Source of the DNA: Tremella fuciformis
Taxonomy: Eukaryota > Basidiomycota > Tremellomycetes > Tremellales > Tremellaceae
Length of the DNA: 64,000 nt
Direction of reading: 5' to 3'
NCBI GenBank assembly: GCA_032768795.1
Contig: CP136493.1
Coordinates: 186,001-250,000 of the forward strand
The position numbers and the translations under genes were made by a program. How positions within the stretch are numbered: position 1 is the stretch's first letter; every line of letters starts with the position of its first letter. The notes under the pieces were generated by a model. That model made no database searches. It was not told the DNA's origin and saw only the letters and a program-made list of their open reading frames with translations. Below are positions 51,931 to 62,519 of this stretch, piece after piece.

Positions 51931-52982
51931 GGTTATGAGCCTGAATCGCATCCGATTCGCCTGCCGACAAGTGACCCAATAGAGCTCGACGCGCTCTTTC
52001 ACGAGGTACCCTCGGATTTTCGGTAGCTTCAGCGGTTCACCCGCAATCGCCTTTGCCAAATACTCGGTTTCCGGCTACCCTCCTCCCTACCTACCATCTC
52101 TGTCGCTTCACCTACAAGCGCCAGAAGAACACAGCACTTTCTCTACAGTGCGAACACACGTCTTACGGCCCCTGAAGAGTCCAGCACTCACAGAAGGCCG
52201 GGATAACGGACGTTCACAACTTCAACAATTTCTCGCGATCTAGCCACCCGATCGATCTCTCCGTTTTACACAGCACCGTCTGTTGTTGGATCCATCGTCA
52301 CGGTAAAGCACAGCCCGGCAGCTAGTACCGTTCCCGAGATATCGATTTATCAATTTCGGCAAACTGCAAATTTGGAGTTGAGTCTTCCAACACCAGGAAA
52401 TCGATTTCTCGCCCATTACTCCACCGATCCGCCTGCCGTTCCCACACAACATAGGGGCCACTACAGGCTATATTTCAGCACCGGCAGAGCACAATCGGCC
52501 GACTTGTTCTCGAGTAATTCCATCATTCCTGAAATCGGATTTCCGATTTCTCAACATCATTGCTTCTGCCCTATCGCTGGGCGAAATCGCGGCCTGCTGG
52601 GCTTGGCAGGTGAAGGCAAACGTCCTGGCCGGTCTAGGTTACACCGAGGGAGTTCAAGCAAATCCGGACCTGGCTCTGCAGAAATCAAACCTTGGGCCGA
52701 TTCCCAGGCTTGGTGGAGCACCCAGGAGGTCGTACACCGTTCCGGTGGCCGCAGAATCCAGTGAAACCTGGTGGGCAGCCTCTGAGCCTTCTGGCAATTC
52801 AAGCTGCTCTCGCTTTCAGCTGAGTCTCTCTGAGAGTCTCATTCAAACTTTTGCGATTGCAGCTGACACCCGCATATTTAAAATCTCTCCTTTGCACACA
52901 ATATACTTCGCAACGGCCTCTATCATCCCTATCAACAAAACCGAATTTGATCGAGCCGTTCTTGAGAAATAATTTTTTGGAA
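51931..52982 (+). other. 5' leader of B5 with PBS at 51931-51949
   Basis: 1052 nt. It shares with B1 the base variant absent from B2, B3 and B4 (ACCCGCATAT here). Confidence 0.87.
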
Positions 52983-55900
52983 ATGGAGGAGAGCGAAATC
53001 AAAATCAAAGTTGTTACTTTGAAAGGCAGCGATAATTATCCTCAATGGGAATCGCATATCGCCACCACCCTCATGGGCAAGGGACTGCTTGCCTGCATCA
53101 GAACCGAACCGATTTCGCCAATTTCAGCTGCAGAACAGCTCAAATTCGATAAGGCCTTTTCCATCATCTTTCAGTCGCTCTCTGAGACCGTCCAAGCCGC
53201 CCTGCCAGCCTCAGTCAAAGACTGGACATCGCCCTCACCCAAGGCTCTTTGGGACGAAATTAAGCGGCAGCATTCAGCCTCAACCGGTGCCAGGCAGGCC
53301 GCTTTATTCCAATCGCTTGCCAGAGCTTCAATTATCGATGGAGAAGATCCAATGCCGGTCCTAGCAGCCCAACAGAGCGCCCACACCCAGCTGAACAGCT
53401 CAGGCGAAATTATATCCGATAAAATCCTTGCATTCTGCATGACTCTTGCTCTCCCTGAGTCATATGCAACTACAAAGCAGAATCTCTGGATGCGACAGCC
53501 TCTCAGCTCTTCAGAGGTCAAATCGGCAGTCCAGGCTGAATATGAGAGGCGGAAAAATTCCGATTCAGCATCAGCTCTTGCTGCAGCAAGGAGACCGGTT
53601 CCATTCAAGCCAAATCGCCCCAGAGATATGTCAAAATACTGCGATCATCACCGGATTCATGGCCACAGCAATGCAGAATGTCATAATCAACAAAATCGGA
53701 TCCAGCAGACACAAAGAATTCCACCCAAGGCCGAAATTGCCTCTGTCAGCCCTGAGACCGATACCGACATTGGGCCAGCATCTGCTTTCAATGCAGTAGC
53801 GACCGCATCCGCCTATCATGCAAAATGCGACCGCTATGAATTTATTATCGATTCTGGAGCAACACATCACATGTGTAATGATGCTCAAATGCTATCGGAT
53901 CTGAAACCGGCTCAGAAAATGCAAGTCCGGTTTGGCAATTCAGCCCATTTGCCTTGCAACATGACCGGTACCCTCTACATTGCCGGAATCGCTTTTCCAG
54001 GCTGTCTATATATTCCTGGGCTTGATCGGAACCTCATTTCGGTCTCTGCAACTCCACAAGGCCTGGGATGGAAATTTGCGGCCGGAAATGCCCAACTCTG
54101 CAGAATGGACACCGGAAATCATCTCCTCACAGCCCCAAAGCGATCCGGGTTGTATGTATATCAGGAGGCAAGCGCATCAGCCAATATCGCTTCTACAGCT
54201 GATATCCAAGACATCCATGAGCGACTTGGCCATCTGAACATATCTGCAATCATGAGAGTCATCAGGAGTGGAAGAATGGGCAATATCGAAATTTCAGCTT
54301 CAGATGCAAAGTCATTCCAGTGCCAGAGCTGCATTTTAGGCAAAACCGGCCGACTTCCATCATTACCAAGCGATGTCAGAGCATCTACACCGCTTGAGAT
54401 TGTCCACATTGATTTATGGGGCCCTGCCAGAGTACCATCAATTAATGGAGCTCGATATTTCCTCACTTGTTATGATGATTTCACAAGGAAATCGCATTTA
54501 TATTTCCTCAAACAGAAATCAGGAGCATTTGAGGCGATTCAGCAATATATCGCTTTAGTTGAAAGGCAATTGTCTACAAAGGTCAAAACAATCAGATCCG
54601 ACAATGGTGGTGAATTCTCCTCAAATGAGTGGAAACAATTCATGAGGAATCACGGAATTCAGCATATTCAGGTCCCACCAGATGCGCACACTCAAAATGG
54701 GCGAGTTGAAAGATTGCACCTCACAATCCTCAATGGAGTGAGAACAGTCCTTGTTCATTCCGGATTGCCTCAGAATCTATGGGCTGAAGCGGCAAATTAT
54801 ATAGCCTACACTCGAAATCGCACACCCTGTGGGCCAAAGCAGGAAATACCCGAAGACAAGTGGCAAAATCGAAATTGCCAAATTACACACCTTCAACCAT
54901 TTGGCTGCAAAGCATTTTTCCGAAATCATACAGAGAAAAACAAGCTGGCACCAAGATATCAAGAGGGCATCCTTGTGGGGTATCAGGAGGCCACCAACAA
55001 TTACCGGATATATTCAAAACAGTCCGGCAGCATCACCATCAGCCGGGATGTTATCTTTGCAAACACAGAATTCAATTCTGAGCAAATTGAAATTCCGGAA
55101 TTGGAACCTAAAGGGTCACGGCCTCAAATCGAGCCCGACAAATCTGTTCTTTTGCAGAATGATGCTTCATACATGCCCCTATCACCTGTAAAAACCGGAA
55201 TGCCCCAGATTGAACGGTTCTTTCGGAATTTGGCAAATGAGCAAAAAGTCGTCAATCAAAATTTACAAATTCCAAATATCATTGAAAGAGATCATCATCG
55301 CCAAATTGCTGCAGAACGCCGCCTTCTGCTGCACCACCGATACCGCAGCAAGGGGGGCATAATGGCGATAATTCAAGCGACTCAGACTCATCAGATGAGC
55401 TGAATTTGCGAGATGATGAGGAATTTGAGAACGAGATTCAAGATGCAAATGTTGCCTGTGCTATGCTCGCAACAAATATACCTCAAACATATTTGCAAGC
55501 GCGCAATTCTGGCGAGTGGGAGCACTGGAAATCCAGCATGGATTCTGAGCTTGCCAAAATGGACAAATATCGAGTTTGGGCGGTTGTGGATCGCTCAAAT
55601 CAAAGAGTCCTCAAAGGAAAATGGGTCTACACCAGAAAGATCGATGGTGAAACCGGTAAACCTTCAACCTACAAGGCCAGATTTGTTGCCAAGGGCTATT
55701 CACAAATTGAAGGACTCGATTTCAACGAGTTATTTGCCTCTGTTGCGCACAAGGACACCATCAGAGTCTTCCTGGCCTTGGTCAATCACTTCAACATGGA
55801 GTGTGACCAAGTAGACATCATTGCAGCCTTCCTCAATGGCGATTTGGAAGAGGAAATATATATGGAACCACCAGAAGGCTCCAACATTCCTGCGGGCAAA

Positions 55901-57031
55901 GTTTTGCGACTCAGAAAATCGCTTTATGGTCTCAAGCAGTCTCCTAGATGCTTCAACAAAGCTCTGGACAATTGGCTTCGGTCTCAAGGCCTCAAACCAA
56001 CCTCTGCAGACCCCTGCCTTTACTACAAATTCGAAAATGGCAATTTCCTCATGCTCTCAGTTCATGTGGATGATCAGTTGATTGCTTGCAACAACAGAAA
56101 GTATTTGGACGCTTTCAAAATCGCTCTCAACTCAGAATTTGAGTGCAAGGACTCAGGGCCGGTTTCCTATTTCCTAGGCTTCAATATTCATCGAGATCGG
56201 ACACAGAACAAGCTGTTTATGAGTCAAGAACATTATTTGGAGTCAATTTTGGACCGGTTTGGTATGAGTGACTGCAACCCAGCCAGAACTCCTCTGCCTG
56301 CCAGTTTTCGCCCTGTTCCAGCCACAGATACCGAGTTTGAAGAGGCAAAGCATTACCCATATGCCCAAGCAGTGGGAGCCATTCTTTATGCCTCAACAAT
56401 TACAAGACCGGATCTCGCTTTTCCAGCTTCTCTGCTATCAAGATACATATCCAAATACAACACAGAGCACTGGAAAGCGGCCAAACATCTACTTCGGTAC
56501 ATCAGAGGCACCACAGACCTTTGTTTGACCTTCAACAAAGAGAATTCAACCAGAATTGCCCTAGGCTATGCAGATGCAGACTGGGGAGGCGATCTAGACA
56601 CAAGAAGATCGACTACAGGCTATATCTTCAAGGTCTATGGTGGAATTGTGGCCTGGAAAAGTCGACGGCAAAATACAGTGGCGCTTTCTACCACAGAAGC
56701 AGAGCTCATGGCCTCTTCTGAAGCGACCAGGCAAGCCATTTGGCTCAGGCAACTTCTCAGTGATCTTCAGCTTGGTCTGGAGGAGCCCCTGCCAATTCTA
56801 AACGACAACAATGGAGCAATTGCCTTGTCAAAGAACCCAGTCAACCATGACAAGTCCAAGCACATTGACATGAGACACAAGTTTGTCAGGGAGAAGGTGG
56901 AGGACAACACAGTGACTCTGTCACATGTCCCATCAGCTGAGAACATGGCGGATCTCCTCACCAAGGCGCTCCCAGCAGAGGTATTCAACAGGTTGAGGGA
57001 TCTACTTGGAGTTCAGCAAAGATCAGATTGA
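52983..57031 (+). pseudogene. B5 gag-pol with a 1-bp deletion near 55321
   Basis: Residues 1 to about 779 (Gag, protease, whole integrase) read in the first frame, which then shifts and stops at 55401-55403. The linker, RT and RNase H read in another frame to the TGA at 57029-57031. Compared with B4, one G is missing in the CGCCGCGCTTC context. The break is exactly in the low-complexity linker between integrase and RT. It may be a real mutation, a sequencing error, or less likely a programmed event, as no other copy has it. Confidence 0.93.
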
Positions 57032-57038
57032 GTGGGAG

Positions 57039-57190
57039 TGTCGGAATTGTGAGCAATCCTGATCTGTGCCACACTGCCACACTGCAACATCGCTTCTAGC
57101 CCTTTCCTATTACATAAGGAAACTCTATAGCGTCGCTTTTCCTGCTCTCTGAGCAGGGAACATGTCTTATGCACTTCATATCATCCGACA
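57039..57190 (+). repeat. 3' LTR of B5
   Basis: Same as 51779-51930 by eye; preceded by the overlapping stop codon and polypurine tract. Confidence 0.96.
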
Positions 57191-57195
57191 GCTAT

Positions 57196-58112
57196 CCACC
57201 AAAGTCAAAACAATCAGATCTGACAATGGTGGAGAATTCTCTTCAAATGAGTGGAAGACCTTCATGGAAAACCACTGAATTCAGCATATTCAAGTTCCAC
57301 CAGATGCGCACACTCAGAATGGGCGAGTTGAGCAATTGCACCTCACAATATTGAATGGGGTCAGAAATGAGCTTGTTCATTCCGGTCTTCCTCAAAATCT
57401 ATGGGCTGAAGCGGCAAATTATATAGGCTATACTTTGAAATCGCACAACCTGTGGCCCAAAGCAGGAAATACCTGAAGACAAATGGCAAAAATGGAATTG
57501 CCAGCTTGAACGTCTTCAACCATTTGGCTGCAAAGCATTTTTCCGAAATCATACAGAGAGAGAAGAATAAGCTTGCACCAAGATATCATGAGGGGATTCT
57601 TGTGGGGTATCAGCAAGCCACCAACAGCGACCGGATATATTCAAAATTCGCCAGAAGCATCACCATCAGCAGGGATGTTATATTTGCCAACACAGAATTC
57701 AACATTTCTGAGCAAATTGAAATTCCAAAATTGGAACTTAAAGGTTCACAGCCTCAAATTGAGTCCGATCAATCTGTCCTTTTGCAGGATGATATAGTGT
57801 TTACTGAATGTGCCTCCACTGCACCCGAAACAAGGAATGCAGGAGGAGGAAGTGGAGCAGTTCTTTCAAAATTTGGCAAATGAGCAAAAAAGTTGCCAAT
57901 CGAAATTTACAATTCCAAACTTGATAGAAAGAGATCATCATCGCCAGATTGTCGCAGAACGCCGCGCTTCCGCTTCAGCTATATACCGCAGCAAACAAAG
58001 GGGGCATGATGGCGATAATTATACCGACTCGGAATCAAGCTCAGGAAGCTCAGACGAGCTGAATTTGCGAGACAATGAGGAATTTGGAGGCGCAAACATC
58101 GCCTGCGCTTTC
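57196..58112 (+). pseudogene. E0 gag-pol relic: integrase core to linker
   Basis: Continues from 51778 with SDNGGEF and NGRVEQL (second and third catalytic residues), then the integrase C-terminal part (HEGILVGY, ISRDVIF) and the serine/acidic linker (SSDELNLRD). It contains a stop near 57274 and at least two frame changes (near 57550 and 57830). Homology ends around 58112 just after the GANIAC residues; the RT and RNase H are absent. Confidence 0.88.
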
Positions 58113-58343
58113 TTTCTACTATTTGGCTGCAACAGTGAATGCGATGAAGTAGAGAGAAGGTGTGAGACAAAGTGGATGATCAGGGCAGGAGATCTTGGAG
58201 ATATTATATCAATCAGGTGGCATGTGGTGCTCCCAATCCCAATAATTTTGGTAACGGAATTGTGGCAGCGTAAAAAGACACTTTACAATACAACACAGAG
58301 AGGTATGGTACAACAATTACTTTTATGTAAGAGAGCAAACATC

Positions 58344-58464
58344 AAGAATGATTTTTGTCTAACAAAAATGATTTTCGTCTAACAAAAATGATTTTTGTCA
58401 TAGAAAAATGATTTTTTGTCATAGAAAAATGATTTTTGTCATAGAAAAATGATTTTTGTCTAAC
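58344..58464. repeat. Minisatellite, six units of 20-21 bp
   Basis: Units of the form AAAAATGATTTTTGTC plus either TAAC or ATAG are arranged in tandem; units 1, 2 and 6 end TAAC and units 3-5 end ATAG. Unit 4 has one extra T. AAAAATGATTTTT is itself partly palindromic. Confidence 0.92.
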
Positions 58465-58786
58465 AGAAACCTGCTTACTTGTCCTTGGTGTCCCAGTTGC
58501 TCCGATCCTTTCTTCGCCCAGATTGCCTCTTCAGACTACACCCCTTTCCAGAATCGGCTATCTCCCTTTTTACAATGCTACAGACACCAGCAGAAGACGC
58601 CTGGAGCTAACAATGCGGTAGTTCTTGCTTTCTGTCTGATATGGCAACCTCTATCATTCATTCCATACACATGTGCAGTGAAACACAGGATGGCTGTGTC
58701 GGATATCTGGATTCTCAGTACATGAGAGATGGGTACTCATCTTTGTTTGGTGTAGTGGTGAAATCCGTCAGGCTGCACTGGTTGGT

Positions 58787-58893
58787 GTTGCAATATCGAT
58801 TTAGCAATTCCGGTGAACTGCAAATTTGTTTGGAGTTGAGTTGTCTCTCACACCTGAATTTGGAATTTTCGCCCATCATGGCACCAATGAATG
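58787..58893 (+). repeat. Relic of a copia leader, plus orientation
   Basis: It matches the leader stretch of B3 around 37535-37625 (ATCGATTTA, AACTGCAAATTTG, GGAGTTGAGT, TTCGCCCAT) with small gaps and several changes. It is not attached to any LTR or gag here. Confidence 0.65.
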
Positions 58894-59028
58894 CAAAATT
58901 GCGTATCCTTTTGACATAACATAGGAACCAAAGCTAACCTACATACAGTCTGGCACATACATATAGACCAGAACTAAAATCATCCATTCTTGTGATATAC
59001 TGTGTTGTTCTGGCGCATCCCAGATACT

Positions 59029-59123
59029 GGCAGAATTGTGAGCAATACTGATCTGTGCCACACACTGCCATGCTCTTTTCCTAATACATAAGGAAACTCT
59101 GTAGCGTCGCTTTTCCTGCTCTC
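59029..59123 (+). repeat. Truncated, decayed copia LTR
   Basis: It starts TGGCAGAATTGTGAGC, follows the LTR consensus with an internal gap near the tandem TGCCACAC repeat, and stops in the CTGCTCTCTGA hairpin, where it joins minus-strand RT coding sequence directly. Confidence 0.75.
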
Positions 59124-59127
59124 TGAA

Positions 59128-60241
59128 AAGCGAATAGCCCTTGGCAACAAATCTGGCTTTGTAGGTAGGTTGAAGGCCGGTTTCACCATCAATTTTCCTG
59201 GTGTAGACCCATTTGCCTTTGAGGACTCTTTGGTTTGAGCGATCCACAACCTCCCAAACTCAATATTTGTCCATCTTTGCAAGTTCTGAATCCATGCTGC
59301 CTTTCCAGTGCTCCCACTTGCCAGAATTGCGCGCTTGCAAGTATGCTTGGTCGCAAGTAACATTTGCACCTTAAATTCTTCATCATCTCGCAAATTCAGC
59401 TCATCTGATGAGTCTGAGTCGCTTGAATCATCGCCATTATGCCCCCCTTGCTGCGGTATTGGTGGAGCAGCAGAAGCGCGGCGATCTGCAGCAATTTGGC
59501 GATGATGATTTCTTTCAATCTAATTTGGAATTTGTACATTTTGATTGGCGACTCTTTGCTCATGTGCCAAATTTTGGAAGAACCGCTCAACTTCCTGCAT
59601 TCCCTGTTTTGGAGGTGGTAGAGGCACATGTGGACTATCGTCCTGCAATAAGACAGATCGATCGGAGTTGATTTGAGGCCGTAAAATATTAAGTTACAAT
59701 TCCGGAATTTCAATTTGCTGAGAATTGTTACATTCAGTGTTTGCAAACACACCATCCCTGCTGATGGTGATGCTGCCGGTCTGTTTTGCATATATCCGGT
59801 AGTTGTTGGTGGCCTCTTGATATCCCACAAGAATTTCATCTTGATATCTATCTTGTTGCAAGCTTGTTTTTCTCTGTATGATTTTGGGAAAATGCTTTGC
59901 AGCCAAAAATGGTTGAAGGTGTGTAATTTGACAATTTTGATTTTGCCATTTGTCTTCCGGTATTTCCTGCTTTGGACCACAGGGTGTGCAGTTTCGAGTA
60001 TAGGCTATATAATTTGCCGCTTCAGCCCAAAGGTTTTGAGGTAATCCGGAATGAACAAGGACTGTTCTGACACCATTGAGAATTGTAAGGTGCAATCGCT
60101 CAACTTGCCCATTTTGAGTGTGCGCATCTGGTGGGACTTGGATATGCTGAATTCCGTGATTCCTCATGAATTGCTTCCACTCGTTTGAAGAGAATTCTCC
60201 ACCATTGTCGGATCTGATTGTTTTGACCTTTGTAGACAATT
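59128..60241 (-). pseudogene. Relic F: copia integrase core to start of RT
   Basis: In sense (high to low coordinates) it runs from the SDNGGEF region of the integrase through NGQVERL, GCKAF-like and ISRDGVF residues, the linker and the first RT residues (VYTRKIDGET, ARFVAKGYS). Frameshifts and stops occur near 59694, 59870 and in the linker. Both ends are abrupt. It is similar in age to E0 and could be part of a once larger copy of any subfamily. Confidence 0.82.
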
Positions 60242-60659
60242 TCTCACGCGCTGTGGGGGTGGTGGCTGAGACCGGATGACTGCGGGCCGCGGTGCTAACA
60301 AAGTAGTACGTACTGATAGGGCTAGTCTCTGGCTTGTTGAGCAAGATGACCTCTCAGGAGGGAACTGCGGTTGTGGGTCAGAACCAACTGTGTGACTGTC
60401 GATTGAAAGAAAGAATGAGATCCATTGCTGGAGAAAAAAGAACTACGGAAGAAAGTACAGGCAATATACCTTTTTCACGCATCCATGTTTTTCCTGTTCA
60501 TCCAACTGTTTTCCATATCGAATCAAACCTACATCGGAATCCTCATATCGCAATTACTACTTACAGTAACAGTTGGAGCTTAATCCTATCGATAGCAAGG
60601 AAGTGATAATAACATCGGTCAATGTCTGACATCATAGGTCGAAGAAGTGATGTCGTCAA
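60242..60659. other. Unassigned 418-bp stretch
   Basis: No coding or repeat homology recognised within this window. It contains a GTAGTACGTACTGAT palindrome-like site near 60304. It may be host DNA between old insertions. Confidence 0.4.
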
Positions 60660-60811
60660 TGTCGATGATATGAAGTGCATAGAGACATCTGTACTGCTCA
60701 GAGAGCAAAGAAAGCGACGCTCCAGAGTTTCCTTATGTAATAGGAAAGGGCTGGAAGCGATGTGGCAGTGTGGCAGTGTGGCACAGATCAGTATTGCTCA
60801 CAATTCCGACA
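60660..60811 (-). repeat. Solo LTR 1 (D-type, 152 bp)
   Basis: TGTCGATG start (one G fewer than usual) and CCGACA end. GTCAA duplicated at 60655-60659 and 60812-60816 shows a single insertion reduced to one LTR by recombination. Confidence 0.9.
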
Positions 60812-60833
60812 GTCAAGTTGATGCCCTGAGGTA

Positions 60834-60985
60834 TGTCGGATGATATGAAGTGCATAGAGACATCTGCACTGCTCAGAGAGCAGGAAAAGCGATGCTACAA
60901 GTCTGAAACATCTCAGGGGAAGGAGTAGAAGCGATGTGGCAGTGTGGCAGTGTGGCACAGATCAGTATTGCTCACAATTCCGACA
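60834..60985 (-). repeat. Solo LTR 2 (152 bp, C-like central module)
   Basis: Identical by eye to solo LTR 3. The left flank at 60829-60833 is AGGTA, while the right flank is the spacer beginning GTCAA, so this copy lacks a matching pair of flanks. Confidence 0.9.
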
Positions 60986-61007
60986 GTCAAGTTGATGCCC
61001 TGAGGTA
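60986..61007. repeat. Duplicated 22-bp spacer between solo LTRs
   Basis: It is an exact copy of 60812-60833: GTCAA at its left end and AGGTA at its right. Together with one LTR it forms a 174-bp repeated unit. Confidence 0.9.
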
Positions 61008-61159
61008 TGTCGGATGATATGAAGTGCATAGAGACATCTGCACTGCTCAGAGAGCAGGAAAAGCGATGCTACAAGTCTGAAACATCTCAGGGGAAGGAGT
61101 AGAAGCGATGTGGCAGTGTGGCAGTGTGGCACAGATCAGTATTGCTCACAATTCCGACA
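61008..61159 (-). repeat. Solo LTR 3 (152 bp)
   Basis: Flanked by AGGTA at 61003-61007 and 61160-61164, a proper target duplication. Confidence 0.92.
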
Positions 61160-61233
61160 AGGTAATAGGTTGGGCTGGGATATGATCATAGTCATGACAT
61201 CATGCAGCTGTTCTCCCTGAGGTGCTGTCAGGA

Positions 61234-61271
61234 CACAATTGGCGCTCAACCAAAACAATGTATTGCTGTAT
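61234..61271 (-). pseudogene. Copia integrase scrap
   Basis: In sense it encodes QYIVLVERQL, matching the integrase segment before SDNGGEF. Cut by solo LTR 4. Confidence 0.7.
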
Positions 61272-61428
61272 TGTCGGATGAATAAGAAGTGCATAAGACA
61301 AGTAAGTGCCCTGCGCAGAGAGCAGGAAAAGCGACGCTATAGAGTTTCCTTATGTATTAGGAAAGAGCTAGAAGCGATGTGGCAGTGTGGCAGTGTGCCA
61401 CAGATCAGTGTTGCTCACAATTCCGACA
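61272..61428 (-). repeat. Solo LTR 4 (157 bp)
   Basis: B-like centre with a small insertion near 61301-61306. TGTAT at 61267-61271 and 61429-61433 is the target duplication. Confidence 0.9.
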
Positions 61429-61439
61429 TGTATTGCTTC

Positions 61440-61464
61440 TGTCAGAATTGTGAGCAATACTGAT
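61440..61464 (+). repeat. 25-bp start of a copia LTR, plus orientation
   Basis: TGTCAGAATTGTGAGCAATA and a few more bases match an LTR start, then the sequence switches to gypsy integrase. Confidence 0.7.
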
Positions 61465-61779
61465 TGATTGTAGCCCTTGCTGCGCTACCACATCGTCAAG
61501 AACAAGATTGACCCAGCCTGCCATCTTGAGCCAAGTGGTTGTAGGGATGAACATGGCCCATTTGGTGAGCCGATCGACAACGACAAGGATTGACTTGAAG
61601 CCCGAGCTGGCGGGAAGCTCCTCAATGAAGTCCATGGAAATCAAGGACCATGGCCGGTCAGCAATCTCCAGGCTGTGTAACAGCCCATGGGGACGCTGAC
61701 ACACCAATTTGCACCGCTGACACACTGCGCATCCCCTCACATACTTCTCCACGTCCCGCCTTTGTCCTACTCTAACCAA
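61465..61779 (-). pseudogene. Gypsy integrase, zinc-site Cys pair and core start
   Basis: Encodes CAVCQRCK (the CC half of the HHCC zinc site), then SMDFIEELP with the first catalytic Asp and ILVVVDRLTKWAMFIPT. It ends before the second catalytic Asp. A frame change separates it from the HH half at 61782-61982, near the stop at 61782. Confidence 0.85.
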
Positions 61780-61781
61780 GA

Positions 61782-61920
61782 TTACTCCCTTCTAACCAGC
61801 TCCAGCATCTTTGCAACCCCCAAATGTCCAGCCAATTGTCCCTCGTGATGGTCCCTGTCACGATGCTGCGCTCTCTCGTTGGCAGAGGCCCTCTCGCACA
61901 ATATCAGAATCAGGAATAGG
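61782..61920 (-). pseudogene. Gypsy integrase, HH half of the zinc site
   Basis: HHEGQLAGHLGVAKMLELV followed by a stop in place of the usual continuation; the next piece lies in another frame. Upstream residues beyond about 61920 no longer look like integrase. Confidence 0.75.
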
Positions 61921-61941
61921 ATAAAGGGGGTAGAAACGAGG

Positions 61942-62030
61942 ATGTCGAGGTAGGATCCTCGTCGAGGTAGGATCCTTGTCAAGGTTGGATCCTCGTCAAG
62001 GTTACAAGGTCGTCAAGGTAACAAGGTCGT
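61942..62030. repeat. Tandem CCTCGTCGAGGTAGGAT-like repeats
   Basis: About five imperfect units of 13-20 bp, GTCGAGGTAGGATCC, GTCAAGGTTGGATCC, GTCAAGGTTACAAG and similar. CTCGTCGAGG-like words recur at 62200-62210, 62656-62700 and 62747-62755. Confidence 0.8.
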
Positions 62031-62310
62031 TGATGATACAGCGTGAGTGCGACTCAGCCACACTGCGTGCCACAGAGAGAGTGAGATTGTCAATGGTGAT
62101 CCATGATGCTCCATCAGAGAGTGCTGAAGAACTATGACGGGCACCCGGGGCATACTATATAGCCCAGCGCCTGTTTCCAGCCATCTCCGTTCATCCAACC
62201 CTCGTCGAGATTCTCCAGCCTGAGGTAGGTCACGTGTCAACCACGTGGGAGGTGTCGGTCATGTGCGTAGGTTGTCAAGGGCGTGGCCGTAGTGACAGTC
62301 CCACATGATC
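62031..62310. other. Non-coding block inside the gypsy element
   Basis: Contains CATACTATATAGCCC near 62150-62165, which could be a TATA element, and separates YIRD from the HH zinc site. It may be an LTR or other insertion, but I could not find a convincing target duplication. Confidence 0.4.
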
Positions 62311-62508
62311 TTTATTTACTCTTGCTTGGTTGATGTCCCGGATGTAGAGGCAACCATTGATCCTGAGTAACCCATCCTCATTGAACTTGATCCTGCTTGC
62401 CTCGTCGAGGCCCAGTCTCCTTGCCAGTGCCCACACCCTCGGAGTCTCCTCCTTCCCGATGCTCTTTTCCCCTTCAAGGTCCCCAAGCTCCTCTAGTGCG
62501 TCCTTCAA
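62311..62508 (-). pseudogene. Gypsy linker between RNase H and integrase
   Basis: Encodes DGLLRINGCLYIRD, the short segment that normally precedes the integrase zinc site in gypsy polyproteins. The frame breaks off at both ends. Confidence 0.65.
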
Positions 62509-62519
62509 GTCCTCATCTG

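Larger units (their letters stand above)
51779..57190 (+). mobile_element. Full-length Ty1/copia element B5, subfamily B (5412 bp, one frameshift)
   Basis: LTRs of 152 bp (51779-51930, 57039-57190), identical by eye, flanked by GCTAT. One base shorter than B4, the difference being a deletion in the coding region. Confidence 0.97.
51111..58112 (+). mobile_element. Ty1/copia element E0, decayed, middle part; host of D0 and B5
   Basis: Visible pieces are 51111-51778 and 57196-58112. It is the outermost and oldest copia layer seen. No LTR of its own is visible: the left part should lie beyond D0, and the right part ends abruptly near 58112, before the RT domain. Confidence 0.82.
58113..59028. 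other. Unassigned stretch between E0 and the F relic
   Basis: No gene recognised. It contains a 20-bp minisatellite (58344-58464) and a copia leader relic (about 58787-58893), annotated separately. The rest may be host sequence or unrecognised debris. Confidence 0.5.

Noticed and set aside
1..58112. Tandem assembly artefact
   Set aside because: Exact target duplications at both ends of nested copies, alternating orientation and base-exact lengths are not expected from mis-joins, though raw reads were not available.
60272..60344. Host exon fused to relic F integrase
   Set aside because: The open frame upstream of the integrase is short, uncharacteristic and ends in unassigned DNA; nothing supports a gene.
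61943..62277. Solo gypsy LTR bounded by TGTCGAGG and GTTGTCA
   Set aside because: The flanking 5-mers (GAGGA and AGGGC) do not match, so the boundaries are unsupported.
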